Assembly (NCBI GenBank): GCA_024635855.1
Contig: JAGXHZ010000086.1
Coordinates: forward strand, 1 to 8,994
Direction of reading: 5' to 3'
Source: Sulfuricurvum sp.
Lineage (GTDB): Bacteria; Campylobacterota; Campylobacteria; Campylobacterales; Sulfurimonadaceae
Length of the DNA stretch: 8,994 nt
Part shown: positions 1-6,819 of the stretch, piece by piece
Layout of the letters: each line of letters starts with the position of its first letter
Numbering within the stretch: position 1 is the first letter of the stretch
Program-made: the position numbers and the translations under genes
The notes under the pieces: generated by a model
Told to the model about the DNA's origin: nothing
Database searches by the model: none
What the model saw: the letters and a program-made list of their open reading frames with translations, nothing else

Positions 1-482
1 CAAAAGCTTCTACCAAGCCTCTCGATATTCACCTTATGGTTCAAAACAATACTTTTTTTGTCGATCTTTTTGCTCCGCTAAAACCGGAATATATCTCATT
101 TCACATCGAAGAGGAAAAAAATCCCCATCGTCTGATTCAATACATACGATCACTTGGGATTAAACCTGCCATCGTTTTAAATCCCCATACTCCGGCTGAA
201 GCCATTGAGTATCTTATAGGTGATTTGGATATGGTTCTTGTCATGTCGGTTAATCCAGGATTTGGCGGTCAAAAGTTTATCCCCACCGTTGTAGAAAAAA
301 TCAAACGGCTCAAAATTTTGCGTGATGCACTCAATCCAAATTGTCTTATCGAAATTGATGGCGGCGTAGGAAGCGGTAATATCCAAATGCTCAAAGATGC
401 CGGTGTTGATATCTGTGTTGCCGGAAGTTATGTTTTTGGTGCCGATGATTTGAAAACCGCTATTGATAGCTTGCGTGTCTGA
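1..482 (+). CDS. rpe: Ribulose-phosphate 3-epimerase, 3' part (5' end outside window)
   Basis: Interconverts D-ribulose 5-phosphate and D-xylulose 5-phosphate in the cytoplasmic pentose phosphate pathway (and the Calvin cycle where present). The first complete codon is at position 3; the open frame continues off the left edge, and an internal ATG at 36 is not the real start because the family motif LDIHLMV (about nt 24-44) already precedes or spans it. Visible family signatures are that HLM motif with its metal-binding His, MSVNPGFGGQ (nt 243-272), EIDGGV with the catalytic Asp (nt 351-368) and the phosphate-binding AGSYVF near the C-terminus. About 160 codons are present; the family is about 210-225 residues, so roughly 55-65 N-terminal residues are missing. 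The frame closes with TGA at 480-482, six nt before trpF. Identification is firm; the promoter lies outside the window. Confidence 0.96.
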   Translation, partial: KASTKPLDIHLMVQNNTFFVDLFAPLKPEYISFHIEEEKNPHRLIQYIRSLGIKPAIVLNPHTPAEAIEYLIGDLDMVLVMSVNPGFGGQKFIPTVVEKIKRLKILRDALNPNCLIEIDGGVGSGNIQMLKDAGVDICVAGSYVFGADDLKTAIDSLRV

Positions 483-488
483 CCTGAG

Positions 489-1076
489 ATGAGAGTAAAA
501 ATCTGCGGTATTACAAATATGGAGGATGCTCTCCATGCCATCCATTGTGGTGCTGATGCGCTTGGATTCGTCTTTTATCCTGACTCACCTCGTTACATCT
601 CTCCTAAAAATGCCAAACAAATCATCGCCCAACTCCCCCCTTTTGTCGAAAAAGTAGCTCTCTTCGTCAACGAAACTCCTGAAAATATTCAGTCAATATG
701 TTTAGAAACAGGATGTACGCTGGCTCAAATTCACTTCGATGTCAGTGATGATTTTTATACGTCATTGCATTTCCCCTCTCTCAAGGTGATTCGAGCCAAA
801 AACCGTGAAGATGTTCTGCTCTATCCAGACGAATATCGTCTCATTGATGCCTACTGCGAGAGTTACGGCGGAAGCGGGAAACGGCTTAATATCGAATGGT
901 TTAAGGGAATTGATTGCTCAAAGATTATTTTAGCAGGCGGGCTTGATCCTGAAAATATACCTTCGATTAAAGAGTATGGTTTTTATGGTGTGGATGTGAG
1001 CAGCGGTGTTGAATTATCCCATGGAAAAAAAGATCACCAAAAAGTATTTGATTTTATCACACGGGCGAAATTATGA
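489..1076 (+). CDS. trpF: Phosphoribosylanthranilate isomerase (tryptophan biosynthesis)
   Basis: Catalyses the Amadori rearrangement of N-(5-phosphoribosyl)anthranilate to CdRP, the third step from chorismate to tryptophan. The 195-residue protein is a normal monofunctional TrpF length, not a TrpC-TrpF fusion. Motifs in order: KICGIT at residues 4-9 with the general base Cys6; SPRY at 33-36; Asp120 in LIDAY as general acid; YGGSGKR at 126-132; ILAGGL at 147-152; and the phosphate-binding GVDVSSGVE at 167-175. The usual QLHG motif reads QIHF here (residues 80-83). The ATG at 489 begins directly with the conserved N-terminus; its Shine-Dalgarno is poor (only GAG next to the start), so coupling to rpe termination is likely. 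It is in the same frame as rpe and overlaps the next gene by ATGA. No other trp gene is adjacent, so it lies apart from any trp operon. Confidence 0.97.
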   Translation: MRVKICGITNMEDALHAIHCGADALGFVFYPDSPRYISPKNAKQIIAQLPPFVEKVALFVNETPENIQSICLETGCTLAQIHFDVSDDFYTSLHFPSLKVIRAKNREDVLLYPDEYRLIDAYCESYGGSGKRLNIEWFKGIDCSKIILAGGLDPENIPSIKEYGFYGVDVSSGVELSHGKKDHQKVFDFITRAKL

Positions 1077-1831
1077 TTCCATTGGATCCAAAAATCATTC
1101 ATCGACTCTCTAAAAATGGGATTCCAAAAGAAGAGTTTGAAGAAAAAGCAGGTGATGATCTCGCACTTGAAATGTTAAAAGCTCAAGGATTAAACGTCAT
1201 TTTGCATTCAAAGGCCTATAAATTTCGTACTTCTCTGACTCCGGTTAACGATACCCTCTTTTGTATTGTGGACGTAGAGACCAACGGATCCAAAACTGCT
1301 CATCATCAGATCATAGAAATTGGCGCCGTACGGTTTCAAAATGGGAAAATCATCGATACCTTTGAAAGCTTAGTCCATTGTGAGAGTATCTCAGATGCAA
1401 TTGCTGAAATTACGGGTATCAGTGTTGAACAAACCATTCATGCGCCACCGCTTTCAAAAGTCATGTCTGATTTTCGCCTCTATTTGGGGGATGCTGTTTT
1501 TGTCGGGCATGATGCAAAATTTGATTATAAATTTGTCTCTGCTATGATGGAACGAGTAGGACTTGGAGTATTGCTTAATCGCCAACTGTGTACGATTGAT
1601 TTAGCGGAACGGACATTTGAGTCTGAGCGGTATGGCTTGAGATATTTGAACGAAATGTATGATCTTCATACCGAAGCCACGTATCATCGTGCCCTTTCTG
1701 ATGCTATTACCACTACACAGCTCTTGGCGCAAGTACTGCCAATGATTCCAAACACGATTCATACAACTGAAGAGTTGATCGCGTTTTCAAAAGAGGCTGC
1801 GAGAATGAAGAGATTGAAAGCAACCACTTAA
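1073..1831 (+). CDS. dnaQ: DnaQ-like DEDDh 3'-5' exonuclease (DNA polymerase III epsilon family)
   Basis: Predicted 3'-5' exonuclease that would proofread for the replicative polymerase or process DNA ends. The 252 residues divide into an N-terminal stretch of about 60 residues and an exonuclease domain from about residue 61 to 220. All DEDDh residues are visible: Asp67 and Glu69 in IVDVET (Exo I), Asp151 in GHDAKFD (Exo II), and His205 and Asp210 in HRALSD (Exo III). The N-terminal part is helical with basic residues and may be a small winged-helix-like or clamp/polymerase-binding module; that is a guess. The ATG at 1073 overlaps the trpF stop as ATGA, so the start rests on coupling rather than a strong ribosome-binding site. 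As I recall, C. jejuni also has dnaQ next to rpe. Which DnaQ subfamily it belongs to, and whether it is the true epsilon subunit, cannot be decided here. Confidence 0.88.
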   Translation: MIPLDPKIIHRLSKNGIPKEEFEEKAGDDLALEMLKAQGLNVILHSKAYKFRTSLTPVNDTLFCIVDVETNGSKTAHHQIIEIGAVRFQNGKIIDTFESLVHCESISDAIAEITGISVEQTIHAPPLSKVMSDFRLYLGDAVFVGHDAKFDYKFVSAMMERVGLGVLLNRQLCTIDLAERTFESERYGLRYLNEMYDLHTEATYHRALSDAITTTQLLAQVLPMIPNTIHTTEELIAFSKEAARMKRLKATT

Positions 1832-1846
1832 AATACGCCAAAGCAA

Positions 1847-1917
1847 CGAAGTCACTTCGGCTACGCTAACGCTGTGTTTTACCTCAGCGGTAAATGCTCA
1901 CGTGCAGCAAGCCGCAC
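1847..1917. repeat. Palindrome-rich convergent spacer between dnaQ and accA
   Basis: The 120-bp gap at 1832-1951 has no gene. Within it are several inverted repeats: CGAAG-TCA-CTTCG at 1847-1859; a perfect 6-bp stem TTTACC/GGTAAA with a 5-nt loop at 1878-1894; and a compound stem pairing GCGG 1887-1890 with CCGC 1912-1915 and TGCT 1895-1898 with AGCA 1906-1909 around a CACGTG core (1899-1904). The second and third are mutually exclusive. Short direct repetition (ACGCT, AACGCT) lies at about 1863-1873. Neither strand shows a GC stem followed by an unbroken T-run; the best is CGAAGTGACTTCG then TTGCTTT reading out of accA. It may act as a weak bidirectional terminator for the two convergent operons or be a copy of a dispersed repeat; neither is shown by this window alone. 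Confidence 0.45.
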
Positions 1918-1951
1918 TTTAGACAGTACTTTCTTTTAATGACGAGAAGTT

Positions 1952-2887
1952 TTATTCGCTGTATTTACCAACGCCAACAAGACGATTGTAGCGCTGCTCA
2001 AGACGATCAGTATCGCTAAGCTGACGCAGTGATGCAACTGACGAAAGAAAATAATCTTTAACTGCCGTTGCTGCACCTGTTTTGTCGCGGTGTGCACCAA
2101 TAAGCGGCTCATCAATGATATCGTCAATCAAATCCAGCGATTTAAGATCGGCACTCGTAATTTTTAACGCTTTGGTAGCTGCTTCGACCTTGGTAGGATC
2201 ATTCCATAAAATCGCGGAACACCCCTCAGGAGAGATGACACTAAATACCGAATAGCGCATCATCGCAAGCTTGTCGGCAACACCGATAGCCAATGCTCCA
2301 CCGCTTCCGCCCTCGCCAATAACAACCGATACGGTAATCGTATTAAGATTGGAAAGCTCAAGCAAATTACGGGCAATGGCTTCACTTTGATTGCGCTCTT
2401 CCGCACCCAAACCCGGATACGCGCCCGGAGTATCGATTAGCATCAAAAGCGGGATTTTAAATTTTTCTGCCATTTTTGCCATACGTAAAGCTTTACGGTA
2501 TCCTTCAGGATTTGGCATACCAAAATTACGCTTGAGCTTATTCTTGGTTCCGCGTCCTTTTTGCTCACCGATAATCATCACGCGCTCATCACCAATCATC
2601 CCTAAATAACAGATAATAGAAAGGTCATCACGATAATGGCGATCTCCGTGAAGCTCGTATTTTTTATCAAAAAGAAGATTGATGTAATCAAGAGCATACG
2701 GACGATCTTGGTGTCGTGCAAGCTGCAGCTCTTGATACGGGGATAAATTTGCGTAGGTTTGTTGAACTTCTTTATCTAAATCTTGCTTGAGAATCGTTAC
2801 CGCATGGTGATCGTAACGAACCTCTGCTGCAATAATCTCTTCTTGTATTTGGCAAATTTTTTGTTCAAAATCAAGGTAAGTAGCCAA
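1952..2887 (-). CDS. accA: Acetyl-CoA carboxylase, carboxyltransferase alpha subunit
   Basis: Pairs with AccD (not in this window) to move the carboxyl group from biotinylated BCCP to acetyl-CoA, giving malonyl-CoA, the first committed step of fatty-acid synthesis. The 311-residue length is close to the roughly 315-320 of well-known AccA proteins. Family features in order: LDFEQ near residue 5; ARHQDRPY at 57-64; LHGDR at 79-83; QKGRGTK at 109-115; [13 protein letters not shown] at 121-133; [13 protein letters not shown] at 152-164; the oxyanion-hole glycine run [12 protein letters not shown] at 191-202; and SVISPEG at 216-222. The start is TTG at 2887-2885, chosen because the protein then begins just before the conserved LDFEQ and an AAGG lies 7 nt upstream; no closer in-frame ATG fits. 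It follows fabF by 9 nt and is the last gene of the minus-strand operon. Confidence 0.97.
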   Translation of the reverse strand: MATYLDFEQKICQIQEEIIAAEVRYDHHAVTILKQDLDKEVQQTYANLSPYQELQLARHQDRPYALDYINLLFDKKYELHGDRHYRDDLSIICYLGMIGDERVMIIGEQKGRGTKNKLKRNFGMPNPEGYRKALRMAKMAEKFKIPLLMLIDTPGAYPGLGAEERNQSEAIARNLLELSNLNTITVSVVIGEGGSGGALAIGVADKLAMMRYSVFSVISPEGCSAILWNDPTKVEAATKALKITSADLKSLDLIDDIIDEPLIGAHRDKTGAATAVKDYFLSSVASLRQLSDTDRLEQRYNRLVGVGKYSE

Positions 2888-2899
2888 AAGAGTACCTTA
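2888..2899 (-). promoter_or_regulatory. accA ribosome-binding site overlapping the fabF stop codon
   Basis: On the minus strand the fabF stop TAA (2899-2897) shares its bases with a TAAGG Shine-Dalgarno whose AAGG occupies 2898-2895, seven nt before the TTG start of accA. Termination of fabF therefore places ribosomes directly on the accA initiation site, which suggests translational coupling and supports the non-ATG start. Confidence 0.6.
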
Positions 2900-4120
2900 G
2901 ATTTTTTTGAAAATAACAACACCGTTGGTGCCGCCAAATCCAAATGAATTACTCATAACCACATTAAGCTCTGCATAACGAGCTACATTAGGGACAATAT
3001 CCAAATCGCAGTCAACATCAGGGGTTTCATAGTTAATAGTCGGAGGGATAATACCATCGCGCATTGCCATAATGCTCACAACCGCTTCAATTCCGCCCGC
3101 AGCTCCTAAACAGTGACCTGTTTGACCTTTGGTCGAGCTGATCGGAGGACAATTTTCAGCCCCGCCAAACGTCTCTTTGGTTGCCATTGTTTCATACCAG
3201 TCATTGTACTTGGTACTCGTACCGTGTGCATTGATGTAATCAACTTTAGGCTGACCCGCCATTTTCATTGCTGCTTTCATCGCACGTGCTGCACCCTCAC
3301 CACCCGGCGCAGGAGTTGTAATATGATTAGCATCACCGCTCTCACCAAATCCGATAAGCTCTGCATAAATACGTGCTCCGCGCGCAATCGCACTCTCATA
3401 TTCTTCGAGTACTAAGGCCGCAGCACCCTCACCCATTACAAATCCAGTACGATCTGCATCAAAAGGACGAGATGCTTTTTTAGGCTCATCATTACGTGTA
3501 GAAAGTGCTTTCATCGCGGCAAATCCACCGATACCGACACCGCAAATCGCTGATTCAGCGGCAACTACGAGCATCTGATCTGCGCCGCCTGTCATAATAG
3601 TTTTTGCTGCTTCACTAATCCCATGAGTTCCTGCCGCACAAGCTGTTACACTTGAGAGGTTTGGACCTTTAAGTCCGTGTTCAATCGAGACAAATCCACC
3701 AAGCATATTAACAAGTGCCGAGGGGATAAAAAATGGAGAAATACGACGTGGACCTTTGGTTTCTAATACGATAGAACTCGCTTCAATCGCTGCCAAACCG
3801 CCAATACCGGCTGCTGCACTGATACCAAAACGGTCTTTGTCTATCTCTGCATTCAATCCTGCATCTGCCATTGCCTCTTGCGCTGCTTTAAGTCCGAAAT
3901 GGATAAAGCGATCCGCTTTTTTTACCTCTTTTGGATGCATTACGGTTTCAGGATCGAACCCTTTTACTTCTCCTGCGATCTGGACACTGTGCTGTGATGC
4001 ATCGAAAATAGTAATCATATCGATACCGCATTCACCCTCACATATAGCCTTAAAAGAACTCTCTTTGTCATGACCCAATGCGTTGATCATCCCCATGCCG
4101 GTTACTACTACTCGTTTCAC
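2897..4120 (-). CDS. fabF: Beta-ketoacyl-ACP synthase II
   Basis: Elongating condensing enzyme of type II fatty-acid synthesis: it joins malonyl-ACP to acyl-ACP with loss of CO2. The 407 residues match the family length. The catalytic triad is intact: nucleophile Cys161 in VTACAAGTH, His299 in NAHGTSTKYND and His336 in TKGQTGHCLGAAG, with the supporting Lys331. The N-terminal VVVTGMGMINALG and the C-terminal NSFGFGGTNG (391-400) are typical. FabF is favoured over FabB by the overall motif set and by its place between acpP and accA. The start is GTG at 4120-4118, preceded by a good AGGAG five nt upstream, and it gives the canonical MKRVVVTG beginning. It lies 97 nt after acpP and 9 nt before accA. 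Confidence 0.97.
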   Translation of the reverse strand: MKRVVVTGMGMINALGHDKESSFKAICEGECGIDMITIFDASQHSVQIAGEVKGFDPETVMHPKEVKKADRFIHFGLKAAQEAMADAGLNAEIDKDRFGISAAAGIGGLAAIEASSIVLETKGPRRISPFFIPSALVNMLGGFVSIEHGLKGPNLSSVTACAAGTHGISEAAKTIMTGGADQMLVVAAESAICGVGIGGFAAMKALSTRNDEPKKASRPFDADRTGFVMGEGAAALVLEEYESAIARGARIYAELIGFGESGDANHITTPAPGGEGAARAMKAAMKMAGQPKVDYINAHGTSTKYNDWYETMATKETFGGAENCPPISSTKGQTGHCLGAAGGIEAVVSIMAMRDGIIPPTINYETPDVDCDLDIVPNVARYAELNVVMSNSFGFGGTNGVVIFKKI

Positions 4121-4130
4121 ATTTTCTCCT
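4121..4130 (-). promoter_or_regulatory. fabF ribosome-binding site fixing the GTG start
   Basis: AGGAG on the minus strand (4130-4126), five nt before GTG at 4120. The spacing is ideal, and the resulting protein begins exactly at the conserved first strand of the ketosynthase, which settles a non-ATG start. Confidence 0.7.
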
Positions 4131-4153
4131 GCGTATCAATGGTCTTAATAGTA

Positions 4154-4206
4154 GGCTTAAAAAAGCCAACACTTAAAATCACAGCATCAAGGCTTATTCA
4201 CCTTGA
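4154..4206 (-). other. Two hairpins in the acpP-fabF intercistronic region
   Basis: The 97-nt gap between acpP and fabF can form two stem-loops: TCAAGG/CCTTGA with an 8-nt loop (4206-4187, just after the acpP stop) and GGCTT-TTTT-AAGCC with a 4-nt loop (4167-4154). Neither has the GC-rich stem plus T-tract of a strong intrinsic terminator. They could cause partial termination or protect the 3' end of a short acpP transcript, so that ACP is made in excess over FabF. That role is inferred from position and the expected stoichiometry only. Confidence 0.35.
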
Positions 4207-4217
4207 AGCGTTAATGA

Positions 4218-4448
4218 TTACTTTTTGCCTTCGATGTAATTGATTACATCTTGAACCGTTTGGATTTTTTCCGCTTCATCATCAGGAATTTCGATATCGA
4301 ATTTCTCTTCAAGAGCCATTACCAATTCAACAACATCAAGGCTGTCAGCACCAAGATCTTCTACGAATTTAGAATCCGCTTTTACTTCATCTGGGTTTAC
4401 GCTGAGTTGCTCAACCACTACTTCTTTAATGTCTTCTAAAAGTGCCAT
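4218..4448 (-). CDS. acpP: Acyl carrier protein
   Basis: Small acidic carrier that holds growing acyl chains on a 4'-phosphopantetheine arm for the Fab enzymes, and for lipid A and phospholipid synthesis. The 76-residue length is typical. The attachment site is Ser36 in [16 protein letters not shown] (33-48), the strongly conserved start of helix II, followed by the acidic [13 protein letters not shown] at 50-62. The ATG at 4448 is preceded by AGGAG at 4458-4454, five nt upstream. It sits 82 nt after fabG and 97 nt before fabF; the upstream gap contains its own promoter. Identification is certain from the Ppant motif, size and charge. Confidence 0.98.
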   Translation of the reverse strand: MALLEDIKEVVVEQLSVNPDEVKADSKFVEDLGADSLDVVELVMALEEKFDIEIPDDEAEKIQTVQDVINYIEGKK

Positions 4449-4481
4449 AATAGCTCCTGTTCATATGAATAAAATCACCAA

Positions 4482-4509
4482 ATTATACCACAATTATCTT
4501 AAGAGGCAA
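4482..4509 (-). promoter_or_regulatory. Sigma-70-type promoter of acpP
   Basis: On the minus strand a perfect TATAAT (4487-4482) is preceded by TGG (4490-4488), giving an extended -10, and by TTGCCT (4509-4504) as a -35 with 4/6 matches and 16-bp spacing. The predicted start of transcription is near 4475, leaving a leader of about 26 nt that carries the acpP AGGAG. It lies in the fabG-acpP gap, so acpP (and probably fabF-accA) can be transcribed independently of gpmI-fabG. Confidence 0.65.
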
Positions 4510-4530
4510 AACGACCCTTTAAGAAATGTG

Positions 4531-5274
4531 TTACATTAACATTCCACCGTTAACTTTTAGGGTCTCGCCCGTAATGTAGCTCGCATGATCGCTGAGTAAA
4601 AATGCTGTAGCTTCTGCCACTTCCGTAGCATTTCCAAAACGAGCCATTGGGATTTTAGCGGTAAATGCTGCTTTTACTTCTTCTTTAAGCTCATCGGTCA
4701 TGTCGGTTGCGATGAAACCCGGAGTGATACAGTTATAACGAATCCCGCTCGTAGCCGCTTCAATCGCAAAGCTTTTCGTCATAGCAATCATCCCGCCCTT
4801 GGATGCTGCATAGTTAGTTTGCCCTGCATTTCCGGTTTCACCAACAATTGATGCCATGTTGACGATGCTTCCAAACTTTTGTTTGCGCATCGCTTTCATC
4901 GCTTCTCGGCAACCGATAAATGCGGAGGTAAGATTGGCATCGAGTACGCTTGTAAACTCTTCGGCTTTCATGCGCATTGCCAATTTATCGTTCGTAATTC
5001 CTGCATTATTAACAAGATAAGAGAGTTCACCGTCAGCATCAATGATTGTTTTGACCGCATCCACAAATGCCGATTCATCACTCACGTCAAAACCGATAAC
5101 AGCAGCTTTCCCGCCAGCACGCTCAATCTCATCTTTAACTGCATCAGCTGCACTTGCTCCGCTGCGATAGTTAATCCATACTTTTAGACCATACCCAGCA
5201 AGCACTTTTGCTACCTCTGCGCCAATACCTCGGCTTGAACCGGTTCCTAATACGTTTTTTCCGCTAAACTTCAT
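4531..5274 (-). CDS. fabG: 3-oxoacyl-ACP reductase (short-chain dehydrogenase)
   Basis: NADPH-dependent reduction of beta-ketoacyl-ACP to 3-hydroxyacyl-ACP, the first reductive step of fatty-acid elongation. The 247-residue length is normal. Rossmann features: TGSSRGIG at 11-18, NNAG at 89-92, and the catalytic tetrad Asn114 (DANL), Ser142, Tyr155 and Lys159 (NYAASKGG at 154-161), with PGFIATDMT at 185-193 and a C-terminal ITGETLKVNGG (234-244). The residue before the nucleotide-binding TG is Gly10, where a bulky aliphatic residue (VTG or ITG) is usual. The ATG at 5274 has AAAGGA at 5285-5280, overlapping the gpmI stop codon, so the two genes are probably coupled with a 9-nt gap. Assignment as FabG rather than another SDR rests on the motifs and on adjacency to acpP and fabF. 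Confidence 0.96.
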   Translation of the reverse strand: MKFSGKNVLGTGSSRGIGAEVAKVLAGYGLKVWINYRSGASAADAVKDEIERAGGKAAVIGFDVSDESAFVDAVKTIIDADGELSYLVNNAGITNDKLAMRMKAEEFTSVLDANLTSAFIGCREAMKAMRKQKFGSIVNMASIVGETGNAGQTNYAASKGGMIAMTKSFAIEAATSGIRYNCITPGFIATDMTDELKEEVKAAFTAKIPMARFGNATEVAEATAFLLSDHASYITGETLKVNGGMLM

Positions 5275-5283
5275 AATTATCCT

Positions 5284-6759
5284 TTAAATTAGTGGTGTAT
5301 CCATCTCAGATGGAATTTCAATTCCCATCAGTTTTAAAACAGTAGGTGCAATATTATTTAGTGCACCCGGATGAACTTCTTTGACCTCATCCGCCATCAC
5401 AAAACACCATACTTTTCCTACGGTGTGGTTGGTCAAGATATTTCCTGCATCATCGCGCATCTCTTCACAGTTTCCATGATCGGAGGTAAGCACCATCGCA
5501 TACCCGTGAGCTTTTGCAGCTTCGACAATCCGTCCAAGCTGTTCATCAACGGCTTCAACCGCACGTGTAGCCGCTTCAAAATTACCCGTATGCCCCACCA
5601 TATCACCGTTAGCAAAGTTGACCACAATAAAATCAATCCCCTCAGCAATCGCTTTTACCACAACATCACCTACTTGCGCAGCAGACATTTCAGGTTTTAT
5701 ATCGTAGGTTTTGACTTGAGGGCTTGGAATCAATACCCGTGTTTCATTCTCATACGGCTCTTCGATACCGCCATTAAAGAAAAAGGTAACGTGAGCATAT
5801 TTTTCCGTTTCCGCCGTATGAAGCTGACGTTTTCCGGCACGGGAAATCACTTCTGAAAGAGTATTAACCGGTGCATCTTTAGAAAATAAGACGGGAAATG
5901 GAAAGCTTTTATCATACTGGGTCATTGTCGCAAAATGAGTAGGGATAAAATTACGCTCAAATCCTTTAAACTGCTCATCACCCAACGCGGTAGCAAATTG
6001 TCGCATACGATCGCTTCGGAAATTAAGGGTTAAAACCGCATCTCCGGCACTAAATCCTTCATATCCGTCAAAGGCTGTCGGGACGATAAATTCATCCTGC
6101 TCACCTTTGGCATACGAATTTTCGATGTAATCAATAACACTTTGTTCACTTTTAGGAGTTGCGTTGACGATGGCGTTGTATCCACGCTCAACTCTCTCCC
6201 AGCGATTGTCCCGATCCATCGCATAAAAACGCCCGCCCAACGAACCGATTCGGATATTACGACGTCCGTGCGCTTTGATGGTTTGGACAAAATGGATAGC
6301 AGACGTAGGCGAAACATCCCGTCCGTCACTGATAAGATGAAGCCATACTTCTTTGCCAGCATCCGCAGCAATCTCTGCTACACCGATGAGATGATCAATG
6401 TGTGAATGAACCCCCCCATCCGATATAAGAGCAATGAGATGAAGGCAATTACTTGTATTTAATAAAGCACTAAATACCTCGTTACGTTCAAAACTCCCAT
6501 CTTCTAGGGCAAGAGAGATTTTGACCAGATCTTGATACAGCACCCGACCGCTTCCAATACTCATGTGCCCTACTTCGGAATTGCCCATCTGTCCCTCAGG
6601 CAAACCGACACTTAATCCAAAAGTATCAATAAGAGAGTGCGGTACCTGTGCAAATAACTGATTATATGTCGGTTTATCTGCAGCATGAAAGGCATTAAAA
6701 GAGTGTTTGGGCGAGTACCCAATCCCATCGGTAATGACCAAAACGGTTTTTTTGTTCAT
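5284..6759 (-). CDS. gpmI: 2,3-bisphosphoglycerate-independent phosphoglycerate mutase
   Basis: Interconverts 3- and 2-phosphoglycerate in lower glycolysis/gluconeogenesis through a phosphoserine intermediate, using two divalent metal ions (usually Mn). The 491 residues are slightly short of the usual 505-515. Alkaline-phosphatase-superfamily residues are all visible: Asp11 in TDGIG; nucleophile Ser61 in MGNSEVGH (58-65); HSHIDH at 118-123; SDGRDVSP at 144-151; GRFYAMDRD at 176-184; FRSDRMRQ at 247-254; EKYAHVTFFFNGG at 319-331; Asp386 and His390 in NGDMVGHTG; Asp427 and His428 in SDHGN; and His445 in NHT. The start ATG at 6759 has a full AGGAGG (6769-6764) four nt upstream. It heads the minus-strand operon, 9 nt before fabG, and diverges from mraY. 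Confidence 0.97.
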   Translation of the reverse strand: MNKKTVLVITDGIGYSPKHSFNAFHAADKPTYNQLFAQVPHSLIDTFGLSVGLPEGQMGNSEVGHMSIGSGRVLYQDLVKISLALEDGSFERNEVFSALLNTSNCLHLIALISDGGVHSHIDHLIGVAEIAADAGKEVWLHLISDGRDVSPTSAIHFVQTIKAHGRRNIRIGSLGGRFYAMDRDNRWERVERGYNAIVNATPKSEQSVIDYIENSYAKGEQDEFIVPTAFDGYEGFSAGDAVLTLNFRSDRMRQFATALGDEQFKGFERNFIPTHFATMTQYDKSFPFPVLFSKDAPVNTLSEVISRAGKRQLHTAETEKYAHVTFFFNGGIEEPYENETRVLIPSPQVKTYDIKPEMSAAQVGDVVVKAIAEGIDFIVVNFANGDMVGHTGNFEAATRAVEAVDEQLGRIVEAAKAHGYAMVLTSDHGNCEEMRDDAGNILTNHTVGKVWCFVMADEVKEVHPGALNNIAPTVLKLMGIEIPSEMDTPLI

Positions 6760-6790
6760 TTTGCCTCCTGATTAATCAAACTTTTGAGTA

Positions 6791-6819
6791 ATTATATTAA
6801 AATGTCACTTGCTTTACAA
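6791..6819 (-). promoter_or_regulatory. Sigma-70-type promoter of gpmI
   Basis: On the minus strand TATAAT (6796-6791) lies 17 bp downstream of TTGTAA (6819-6814; 4/6 match to TTGACA). Transcription is predicted to start near 6784, giving a leader of about 25 nt with the AGGAGG site. The element sits inside the 84-bp gap shared with divergent mraY, so the two transcription units probably influence each other. Confidence 0.6.

Noticed and set aside
177..545. 122-codon minus-strand frame across the rpe-trpF junction
   Set aside because: Antisense to catalytic motifs of both genes, with no supporting signal.
1847..1873. Intrinsic terminator for dnaQ or accA at the CGAAG/CTTCG stem
   Set aside because: The stem is only 5 bp with a 3-nt loop, and no continuous T-run follows on either strand, so it is described as an inverted repeat rather than called a terminator.
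5371..5856. 161-codon open frame on the plus strand, opposite gpmI
   Set aside because: It lies wholly antisense to conserved gpmI motifs, has no recognisable domain and no Shine-Dalgarno; it is a by-product of the codon use of gpmI.
6411..6417. Seven-C run (poly-G on the coding strand of gpmI), a possible phase-variable tract
   Set aside because: It encodes the conserved Gly-Gly of SDGGVHSH in an essential enzyme; seven is below the length usually associated with phase variation in Campylobacter.
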